Shown in pieces: positions 1 to 5,519 of a DNA stretch of 8,248 nt. Numbering within the stretch: the stretch's first letter is position 1; each line of letters begins with the position of its first letter. A program made the translations under genes and the position numbers. Location of the stretch: the NCBI GenBank assembly GCA_039714155.1, contig JBDLJX010000110.1, positions 1 to 8,248 on the forward strand, written 5' to 3'. The notes under the pieces are model-generated. The model had not been told where the DNA came from. It saw only the letters and a program-made list of their open reading frames with translations, and ran no database searches. This DNA comes from SZUA-186 sp039714155. Lineage in GTDB: Bacteria; Pseudomonadota; Gammaproteobacteria; UBA9214.

Positions 1-1
1 A

Positions 2-77
2 TGGTGGCCAGGGACAGAATCGAACTGCCGACACGGGGATTTTCAGTCCCCTGCTCTACCAACTGAGCTACCTGGCC
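2..77 (-). tRNA. tRNA-Phe (anticodon GAA), CCA encoded
   Basis: Read on the minus strand, this 76-nt stretch folds as a canonical tRNA. The acceptor stem has seven perfect pairs (GGCCAGG with CCTGGCC), followed by discriminator A and an encoded CCA at 4-2. The D arm contains AGCTCAGTTGGTAGAGC. The anticodon stem GGGGA/TCCCC encloses loop CTGAAAA, with anticodon GAA at 44-42. The T loop is GTTCGATTC. The loop and anticodon match bacterial tRNA-Phe, which decodes UUU and UUC. The gene lies 88 nt downstream of the rfbB stop codon and has its own promoter-like element. The 3' end falls one base from the window edge, so nothing beyond it can be seen. Confidence 0.98.
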
Positions 78-98
78 GTATTTGAGTGTGAGCGGCGT

Positions 99-127
99 AT
101 TAAACCGGGAGCAGGGCGATGAGTCAA
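99..127 (-). promoter_or_regulatory. Sigma70-type promoter for tRNA-Phe
   Basis: On the minus strand, TTGACT (127-122, 5/6 match to the -35 consensus) is separated by exactly 17 nt from TTTAAT (104-99, 5/6 match to the -10 consensus). The predicted start lies near 92-91, giving a leader of about 14 nt before the tRNA. The stretch after the -10 (ACGCCGC) is GC-rich, as is known for stringently controlled stable-RNA promoters. The promoter call is from sequence; the stringent control is inference. Confidence 0.75.
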
Positions 128-138
128 GATATCGGCTA

Positions 139-161
139 AGCCGCTCCACCGGCAAGCGGCT
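139..161 (-). terminator. Hairpin after rfbB, possible weak terminator
   Basis: A perfect 7-bp inverted repeat (AGCCGCT/AGCGGCT) with a 9-nt loop starts 5 nt after the rfbB stop codon, just upstream of the tRNA-Phe promoter. On the minus strand it is followed by TAGCCGATATC, with no U-tract, so it is not a classic intrinsic terminator. It could slow polymerase, protect the 3' end of the rfb mRNA, or assist factor-dependent termination. Confidence 0.4.
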
Positions 162-165
162 CCTG

Positions 166-1221
166 CTACGCCTCCTTACCATATTGACTGGCATAGTATT
201 TCCGGTATTCGCCGCTGCGGACACGATCACACCAGTCACGGTTGCCCAGGTACCAGCGGATGGTGCGTTCGATCCCGGACTCGAAGTCATGCCGTGGCGC
301 CCAGCCCAGTTCCTGCTGCATGCGGCTGGCATCAATGGCATAACGACGATCATGACCCGGACGGTCGGTGACGAAGGTTATCTGTTCCCGGTAAGAGACG
401 CTACCGGGCAGCAGTTCATCCAGCCGGTCACAGACCAGATTGACGATATCAATATTCTGCCACTCGTTAATGCCACCAATATTGTAAACCTCGCCAGGCG
501 TGCCACTGTCAATAACCACATCAATACCGCGGCAGTGGTCATCAACATATAACCAGTCACGGATATTTTTGCCATCGCCGTAGACCGGGATCGGCTTGCC
601 CTCGAGCGCGTTCAGGATGGTCAGCGGTATCAGTTTTTCCGGGAACTGGTATGGACCGTAGTTGTTGGAGCAGTTGGTCGTCAGCACCGGCATGCCATAG
701 GTGTGGTGCCAGGCGCGCACCAGGTAATCGGATGCTGCCTTGGAGGCCGAGTAGGGACTGTTGGGTGCATAGGTGTGACTTTCGGTAAATGCAGGTGCAT
801 CCGCATCCAGGCTACCATAGACCTCGTCAGTGGAGACATGCAGAAAACGCTGCTCGCCGGAAAAGTCACCCCAGGCCGCTTTTGCCGCTTCCAGCAGGGT
901 AAACGTGCCATGTACATTCGTCTTTATGAAAGCCTCGGGGCCGAGAATGGAACGATCGACATGTGATTCAGCGGCAAAATGCACAACGGTGTCGATGCCT
1001 TCCTCTGCAAACAGCTTGTCCAGGCAATCGCGATCGGTAATGTCGCCACGCACAAAGAGATAGGAAGACTGTGGCTCAATATCCCCGAGATTTTCAGGAT
1101 TACCGGCATAGGTCAGCGCATCGAGGTTCACCAGCCGGTCTTCAGGATGCTGCTCAAGCCAGTAATGGACAAAGTTGGAACCGATAAAGCCGGCCCCGCC
1201 GGTTATCAGGATTTTTCGCAT
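166..1221 (-). CDS. rfbB: dTDP-glucose 4,6-dehydratase (RfbB/RmlB)
   Basis: Second enzyme of dTDP-L-rhamnose synthesis. It oxidises and dehydrates dTDP-D-glucose to dTDP-4-keto-6-deoxy-D-glucose with bound NAD+ in the cytoplasm. The 351-aa product is an extended short-chain dehydrogenase with the normal family length (about 350-360). Visible motifs are the Rossmann glycine motif GGAGFIG (residues 8-14), LDALTYAG (33-40), the catalytic Thr-Asp-Glu triplet in STDEVYG (131-133), and Tyr157-x3-Lys161 in YSASK. The segment NNYGPYQFPEKLIP (186-199) is typical of RmlB rather than of UDP-galactose epimerase. The ATG at 1221 is preceded by AAGAGAG about 9 nt upstream. It overlaps the end of rfbD by 16 nt, so translational coupling is likely. 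It is the last gene of the rfb cassette and ends in TAG. No defects are seen. Confidence 0.97.
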   Translation of the reverse strand: MRKILITGGAGFIGSNFVHYWLEQHPEDRLVNLDALTYAGNPENLGDIEPQSSYLFVRGDITDRDCLDKLFAEEGIDTVVHFAAESHVDRSILGPEAFIKTNVHGTFTLLEAAKAAWGDFSGEQRFLHVSTDEVYGSLDADAPAFTESHTYAPNSPYSASKAASDYLVRAWHHTYGMPVLTTNCSNNYGPYQFPEKLIPLTILNALEGKPIPVYGDGKNIRDWLYVDDHCRGIDVVIDSGTPGEVYNIGGINEWQNIDIVNLVCDRLDELLPGSVSYREQITFVTDRPGHDRRYAIDASRMQQELGWAPRHDFESGIERTIRWYLGNRDWCDRVRSGEYRKYYASQYGKEA

Positions 1222-2081
1222 TGATAAAGCTCTCTTAGCATGGCTACCAGACTGTCACGCCAGCCCGGTATCGGCATGTCAAATTGTGCCTGTATTTTTC
1301 CGGTATCCAGTACCGAATACGACGGCCTCGTGGCAGGTGTCGGGTATTCAGCTGTGGTGATTGGTTCTACAACTTCCGTCCGGATATCAAAGCCGATGGC
1401 TGCGGCCTCAGACAGGATGGCTCTGGCAAATCCGTACCAGGAGACGCTGCCTGCGCTGGTGTAATGATAAATCCCCGTGGCATCGGCCTGCACCAGCGCC
1501 ACTATCGCCAGCGCGATGTCCCGCGCCCATGTCGGGGACCCGACCTGGTCATCGACAACCCGCAGTGGCTTGCCTTCGCCGGCAACCCGCAACATGGTCT
1601 TGACGAAATTGTGGCCATTCACACCGTACACCCAGGCGGTTCGCAGGATCACCGCAGCAGGCAAGGCGGCGCTTACCGACTGTTCCCCCTCCAGTTTGCT
1701 GTGGCCGTAAATACTGAGCGGGTTGGTTGAATCATCTTCCTTGTAGGGATGCGACTGCTTGCCATCGAACACAAAATCAGTCGACACATGCAGCAATTTA
1801 CCGCCACAGGCGGCAACGGCCTCTGCCAGCGCACCGGCACTGTCTCGATTAATGGTAAACGCCTGCTCAACCTCGGTCTCTGCCATGTCGACGCGGGTAT
1901 AAGCGGCACAATTGATTACCCAGTCCGCTGCTTCGGCCCTGATCCGCTCTGTTACCGACACTCGCTGCATCAGGTCCAGTTCCTGACGCCCGGGTGTCAG
2001 CACCGCGTGTCCGAGTCGTGCAAATTCCCTGGCGACTTCGCGGCCTACCTGGCCGGTCGAACCGGTTACCAGTATACGCAT
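1206..2081 (-). CDS. rfbD: dTDP-4-dehydrorhamnose reductase (RfbD/RmlD)
   Basis: Final step of the pathway: NAD(P)H-dependent reduction of dTDP-4-keto-L-rhamnose to dTDP-L-rhamnose in the cytoplasm. The 291-aa protein has the usual length. It begins with MRILVTGSTGQVG, a Rossmann motif with glycines at 7, 10 and 13. STDFVFDG (100-107) and YGHSK, with Tyr125 and Lys129 as the short-chain dehydrogenase catalytic pair, follow at the expected spacing. The stop codon of rfbC and the start of rfbD share one base (TAATG). The Shine-Dalgarno GAAGGT, about 5 nt from the ATG, lies inside the end of rfbC, so the two are probably translationally coupled. At its other end it runs 16 nt into rfbB. No disruption or unusual residue is seen. 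Confidence 0.97.
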   Translation of the reverse strand: MRILVTGSTGQVGREVAREFARLGHAVLTPGRQELDLMQRVSVTERIRAEAADWVINCAAYTRVDMAETEVEQAFTINRDSAGALAEAVAACGGKLLHVSTDFVFDGKQSHPYKEDDSTNPLSIYGHSKLEGEQSVSAALPAAVILRTAWVYGVNGHNFVKTMLRVAGEGKPLRVVDDQVGSPTWARDIALAIVALVQADATGIYHYTSAGSVSWYGFARAILSEAAAIGFDIRTEVVEPITTAEYPTPATRPSYSVLDTGKIQAQFDMPIPGWRDSLVAMLRELYQCEKS

Positions 2082-2635
2082 TAGTTACCTTCGTAACCGG
2101 GCAGTGACTGGCTGTCACGCAACAATGGAAAATCCCGGTCCTTGTCTGACAACAGGTAATCCATATCCGGCCAGTCGATAGCGATATCCGGATCGTTCCA
2201 GGCAATGCCGTATTCATCACCCGGGGCATAAAAGTCGGTGCACTTGTATAAAAAGTCGGCCTGTTCGCTCAGCGCACAAAAGCCATGTGCAAAACCGGGC
2301 GGTACGTACAGTTGTTGCTGGTTTTCTGCAGACAGGGTGATTCCAACCCACTGCCCGAAATGCGGCGAACCCTTGCGGATATCCACCGCAACATCAAACA
2401 CCTCACCGCTTACAACGCGGATCAGTTTGCCCTGGGGGTGTTCGAGTTGGTAATGCAAACCGCGCAGTACACCGTGCGTGGAACGCGACTGATTGTCCTG
2501 GACAAACCGTTCGGGAATTCCGTACGCGGCATATTTGCATGCATGAAAACTTTCCATGAAGAAGCCGCGTGCATCGGGGAATACATCCGGTTCGATCAAC
2601 AAGATCTCCGGATGACCGGTAGCAGTAACTTGCAT
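2081..2635 (-). CDS. rfbC: dTDP-4-dehydrorhamnose 3,5-epimerase (RfbC/RmlC)
   Basis: Third pathway step: epimerisation of dTDP-4-keto-6-deoxy-D-glucose at C3 and C5 to the L-rhamno form, by a cofactor-free cupin enzyme. The 184-aa product matches the family's normal length. The signature QDNQSRSTHGVLRGLHYQ (46-63) contains the general-base histidine at His61 (equivalent to Salmonella His63). Lys70 in HPQGKLIR, DVAVDIRKGSP (81-91) and the cupin segment VPPGFAHGFC (111-120) are all present. Asp168 in KDRDFP may be the dyad aspartate. It overlaps rfbA upstream and rfbD downstream by one base each (TGATG and TAATG). A GGGGGT stretch about 11 nt before the ATG may be its ribosome binding site. Nothing unusual is seen. 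Confidence 0.97.
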   Translation of the reverse strand: MQVTATGHPEILLIEPDVFPDARGFFMESFHACKYAAYGIPERFVQDNQSRSTHGVLRGLHYQLEHPQGKLIRVVSGEVFDVAVDIRKGSPHFGQWVGITLSAENQQQLYVPPGFAHGFCALSEQADFLYKCTDFYAPGDEYGIAWNDPDIAIDWPDMDYLLSDKDRDFPLLRDSQSLPGYEGN

Positions 2636-3513
2636 CAGGGCAGATCACCCCCGCGCAATACGTCCAGCAGATACTGGCCATAACCGCTGTTTTTCAGGGC
2701 CTCGGCATGTGCCTCGAGCTGCTTTGCGGTGATATAACCCATACGCCAGGCGATTTCCTCGATGCAGGATACTTTCAACCCCTGCCGCTGTTCGATGGCC
2801 TCGATAAAGGTCGCCGCCTGCAGCAGGGCTTCATGCGTGCCGGTATCCAGCCAGGCCGTACCACGACCCAGCAACTCGACCGTCAGTTCTCCCTGCTCGA
2901 GATAGGCCTTGTTGACATCGGTGATCTCCAGCTCGCCACGCGCCGATCGCTCCAGCCCTGCGGCAATATCGACCACCCTGGCGTCATAGAAATACAGCCC
3001 GGTAACCGCATGATTCGAGCGTGGCCGGGCCGGTTTTTCCTCGATACTGAGCACCTGGCCATCGCGGTCGAACTCCACCACACCGTAACGTTCGGGATCA
3101 CGCACGCGGTAGGCAAACACCCTGGCGCCGGCTGTCAGTGTGGCGGCCTGCTGCAGCACTGTGGCCAGACCATGGCCATAGAAGATGTTATCGCCCAGCA
3201 CCAGACAGCAAGGCTGGCCATTAATAAAGTCCCTGCCGATCAGAAAGGCCTCGGCAAGACCGCCCGGCTCGGACTGTTCGGCATACTGCAACTCGATCCC
3301 GAACTGGCTGCCGTCGCCCAGCAAGCCCTGGAAACTGGACAGGTCCTGTGGTGTCGAGATCACCAGTATCTCGCGGATACCGGCCAGCATCAGGATTGAC
3401 AGCGGATAGTAGATCAACGGCTTGTCATACACCGGCATCAGTTGCTTGCTGACCGCGCGTGTCAGGGGATATAGCCGCGTGCCACTGCCACCGGCGAGAA
3501 TAATACCTTTCAT
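2635..3513 (-). CDS. rfbA: Glucose-1-phosphate thymidylyltransferase (RfbA/RmlA)
   Basis: Committed first step: glucose-1-phosphate plus dTTP gives dTDP-glucose and pyrophosphate. The 292-aa length is typical. The nucleotide-binding motif GGSGTRLYPLT (8-18) is followed by SKQLMPVYDKPLIYYPLS (22-39), LGDNIFYGHGL (106-116, with metal-binding Asp108), IEEKP (157-161), TGLYFYD (171-177) and WLDTGTHE (221-228, with Asp223). These separate RmlA from GlgC or GalU-type enzymes. The ATG at 3513 has a well-placed AGGAA (3521-3525) 7 nt upstream. It is the first gene of the cassette and follows yggX by 97 nt. RmlA enzymes are commonly feedback-inhibited by dTDP-L-rhamnose at an allosteric site; I infer the same here but cannot verify the site by eye. 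Confidence 0.97.
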   Translation of the reverse strand: MKGIILAGGSGTRLYPLTRAVSKQLMPVYDKPLIYYPLSILMLAGIREILVISTPQDLSSFQGLLGDGSQFGIELQYAEQSEPGGLAEAFLIGRDFINGQPCCLVLGDNIFYGHGLATVLQQAATLTAGARVFAYRVRDPERYGVVEFDRDGQVLSIEEKPARPRSNHAVTGLYFYDARVVDIAAGLERSARGELEITDVNKAYLEQGELTVELLGRGTAWLDTGTHEALLQAATFIEAIEQRQGLKVSCIEEIAWRMGYITAKQLEAHAEALKNSGYGQYLLDVLRGGDLP

Positions 3514-3538
3514 TTACACATTCCTGATCAACCAGAGG

Positions 3539-3566
3539 AATATGGGATTCACGTCAGACAGTTCAA
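3539..3566 (-). promoter_or_regulatory. Candidate promoter for the rfbACDB cassette
   Basis: In the 97-nt gap upstream of rfbA, the minus strand reads TTGAAC (3566-3561, 4/6 match to the -35) then, after 16 nt, CATATT (3544-3539, 4/6 match to the -10). This would place the start near 3532, giving a leader of about 20 nt with the rfbA Shine-Dalgarno. The match is only moderate. No clear intrinsic terminator follows yggX in the same gap, so readthrough is an alternative source of rfb transcripts. Confidence 0.35.
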
Positions 3567-3607
3567 TCATCGCCTGTTTGCCGTTTAGTCTTTAGTGAAA
3601 TATCCGG

Positions 3608-3889
3608 CTATTTTACCGAATCCGGCGCCACAAACCCGCCCGGCAGTGCCGCCTCGTCGCCGCTAAAGAAAAACTTTTCCATTTCTTCCTCGAGGAACTT
3701 GCGCGCCTTGGGATCAACCGGAGTAATCCGGTGCTCGTTGATGAGGATGGTCTGGCGGCCCAGCCACTGCTGCCAGGCCTCTTTTGATACATTCTCGAAT
3801 ATCCGCTGCCCCAGTTCGCCGGGGTAGGTCGGGGCATCCAGCCCTTCTGCCTGCTTGCCAAGTTTTACACACTGCACCATACGGGTCAT
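3608..3889 (-). CDS. yggX: Fe(II)-trafficking / oxidative damage protection protein YggX
   Basis: Small cytoplasmic protein (93 aa; E. coli YggX is about 91) that protects Fe-S proteins from oxidants and is thought to move ferrous iron or limit its reactivity. The product aligns along its whole length with YggX: Cys7 in MVQCVKL, the near-invariant YPGELGQRIFENVSKEAWQQW (22-42), QTILINE (46-52), and EEEMEKFFF (67-75). The reading frame is open for 65 codons further upstream, but that extension is antiparallel to nothing conserved and lies inside mutY in another frame. The ATG at 3889 gives the family N-terminus and has a strong Shine-Dalgarno, GAGGTGAG. That element overlaps the mutY stop codon, leaving a 4-nt gap between the genes and suggesting coupled translation. 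MutY contains a 4Fe-4S cluster, so the pairing makes functional sense. Confidence 0.96.
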   Translation of the reverse strand: MTRMVQCVKLGKQAEGLDAPTYPGELGQRIFENVSKEAWQQWLGRQTILINEHRITPVDPKARKFLEEEMEKFFFSGDEAALPGGFVAPDSVK

Positions 3890-3893
3890 TGTC

Positions 3894-4967
3894 TCACCTC
3901 GTTGACTGTTGTTCATTGAATCGTTGCAGTAACTGCGCAACGGGTGCCGCCAGCCCCCGCTCCTGTCCGGCATCCGTTTTATACCAGAGCCACCCCGGTG
4001 CATCCATGACAGCATGTGCCTGTGCTCCGGCCCGTACCAGTACTGGCTGCATGTCGAGCCGGAAGTGACTGAAGGTATGCTCATGCACCGGCCACTCGTC
4101 CACGACTTCTGCCGTCATACCAAGCCGGTTGGCACACCAGTCCTCAATCACATCTTCGGCACCCAGCTCGGGCAAGCTCCAGAGCCCGCCCCAGATGCCA
4201 CTCGGTGGACGCCGCTCGAGCAGCACCTCGTTATCCTCGTTATACAACAGCAGCAAGCGCGTTTCACGTACCGGCAGTGGCTTGCGCGGTCGCGGTGACG
4301 GAAACTCCGCCTGCCGGCCGTCCAGGCGTGCGCGGCAGTCTGTCGCCAGTGGGCACAACTCACAATCCGGCCGGCCACGGCGGCAGAGCGTCGCGCCGAG
4401 GTCCATGATGGCCTGGGTATACTCCGCCACCCGTTGCACCGGTGTGTGTTGTTCGGCCAGCATCCACAATTGTTTTTGCACGGCTGTCTTTCCCGGCCAG
4501 CCGTCGACGGCATGAAAACGCGCCAGTACGCGCTTGACATTGCCGTCGAGAATCGGGTGACGCTGGTGACGGGACAGCGTCAGTATCGCCCCGGCCGTGG
4601 AGCGGCCAATGCCGGGCAGTGCCAGCACCTCATCCAGCGCTTCCGGGAATACACCATTATATTGATCACGGATCATCACGGCGGCCGCATACAGGTGCCG
4701 GGCACGAGCGTAATACCCAAGCCCCGTCCACTGATGCAACACCTGGTCGATAGCGGCCGCCGCCAGCCCCTCTACATCGGGAAAGCGTTGCATGAAGCGC
4801 ATGTAATAGGGAATCACGGTCGACACCCGGGTCTGCTGCAGCATGATCTCGGAAACCCACACCCGGTATGGTGTCGGATCCTGCTGCCACGGCAGGTCGT
4901 TGCGGCCATGGTCCCCGTACCAGGCGAGCAGGCGCTCGCTGAAGCCCGCGTCAGTCCTGCCGCTCAT
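3894..4967 (-). CDS. mutY: A/G-specific adenine glycosylase MutY
   Basis: Base-excision repair enzyme that removes adenine mispaired with 8-oxoguanine, preventing G:C to T:A transversions. Numbered from the ATG at 4967 (357 aa): catalytic Glu40 in SEIMLQQT, helix-hairpin-helix LPGIGRSTAGAIL (117-129), catalytic Asp141 in ILDGNVKRVLAR, and the 4Fe-4S ligands Cys195-x6-Cys202-x2-Cys205-x5-Cys211. The NUDIX-like C-terminal domain follows from about 230 (RETRLLLLYN, GIWGGLWSLPE), with the 8-oxoguanine-sensing Phe-Ser-His loop at 299-301. Glu40 and Asp141 both sit three residues after their E. coli equivalents, which supports this start. A TTG at 4988 would add seven poorly conserved residues. The gene overlaps the upstream SRPBCC-like gene by 17 nt, and its stop codon sits in the yggX ribosome binding site. 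Confidence 0.97.
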   Translation of the reverse strand: MSGRTDAGFSERLLAWYGDHGRNDLPWQQDPTPYRVWVSEIMLQQTRVSTVIPYYMRFMQRFPDVEGLAAAAIDQVLHQWTGLGYYARARHLYAAAVMIRDQYNGVFPEALDEVLALPGIGRSTAGAILTLSRHQRHPILDGNVKRVLARFHAVDGWPGKTAVQKQLWMLAEQHTPVQRVAEYTQAIMDLGATLCRRGRPDCELCPLATDCRARLDGRQAEFPSPRPRKPLPVRETRLLLLYNEDNEVLLERRPPSGIWGGLWSLPELGAEDVIEDWCANRLGMTAEVVDEWPVHEHTFSHFRLDMQPVLVRAGAQAHAVMDAPGWLWYKTDAGQERGLAAPVAQLLQRFNEQQSTR

Positions 4968-5508
4968 GTTCGTCTGACAGCAACTCAATATACATGGAGG
5001 TTTCCATCATCTCCCTGATCAGGGTGCGCTCAATCAACCACGGACCAATAACGGCCGGCACCCAGAAATCCGGCTCGAATGCCTGGGTAAAATACAGCTC
5101 GGTCTCATCTCCCTGCCTGGTTAATCGCCATTGCGCCAGGCCGTATTTGAAATCACTGACCTCGGGCAGGGTCACGGCGGTGATCAGTGACTCATCCACC
5201 TGCTCGACATCCTGGACCTGCCTGATCCGCTTGCAGAAAATCAGGATACACAGCCGGAGCACCGTTTCGATACGGTGCTTCCGTGGCGATATCGCCAGCA
5301 GGATGCTGCTCTCCACGATCGACGGGTTGATCGAAGCCAGATTGGTGTAATCGGTAATCGCCTGATAGACCTGTGGGCGCGGTGCCGCAATACGCGCGGT
5401 AATCGCTACACGGTAATGATCGTCGGTCAGCTCCACCTGCGAATCCAGCACCTCGCCGGCGCTGGCCAGCAGCGGCAAGAACAGGACACAGAAGACAATA
5501 CGCCGCAT
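4951..5508 (-). CDS. Exported SRPBCC (START-like) family protein, function unknown
   Basis: 185-aa protein with an apparent Sec signal peptide: MRR, a hydrophobic stretch to residue 14, and ASA at 15-17 as a likely cleavage site before GEVLD. The mature part reads like the SRPBCC/polyketide-cyclase helix-grip fold. RVAITARIAAPRPQVYQAITDY (33-54) is the typical first strand and helix, several beta strands follow (AVTLP, AQWRLT, TELYFTQAFEPDF), and a long C-terminal helix starts near 156 (PWLIERTLIREMMETSMYIEL). Such folds bind hydrophobic ligands, so a periplasmic lipid- or ligand-binding role is plausible but unproven. Cys87 and Cys92 (CILIFC) could form a disulfide in the periplasm. It starts 11 nt after the asmA-like gene with AAGGT upstream and runs 17 nt into mutY. 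I do not recognise a characterised homologue. Confidence 0.85.
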   Translation of the reverse strand: MRRIVFCVLFLPLLASAGEVLDSQVELTDDHYRVAITARIAAPRPQVYQAITDYTNLASINPSIVESSILLAISPRKHRIETVLRLCILIFCKRIRQVQDVEQVDESLITAVTLPEVSDFKYGLAQWRLTRQGDETELYFTQAFEPDFWVPAVIGPWLIERTLIREMMETSMYIELLSDEHERQD

Positions 5509-5519
5509 CGGCGTCGACC

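Noticed and set aside
82..552. 156-codon plus-strand frame with a hydrophobic, signal-like segment
   Set aside because: It is antisense to the rfbB 3' end and runs over the tRNA-Phe promoter and post-rfbB hairpin; the signal-like stretch is a by-product of the opposite strand.
2707..3399. 230-codon open frame on the plus strand
   Set aside because: It is antisense to rfbA, which is unmistakable; the plus-strand product shows no family motif.
3890..4084. 65-codon N-terminal extension of the yggX frame
   Set aside because: It lies within mutY in another frame, has no similarity to YggX, and the ATG at 3889 has a strong ribosome binding site and matches the family N-terminus.
4968..4988. Upstream TTG start for mutY adding seven residues
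   Set aside because: The codon is TTG without a clear Shine-Dalgarno. Starting at the ATG at 4967 gives the family-like N-terminus. The choice is likely but not certain, since neither start has a strong ribosome binding site.
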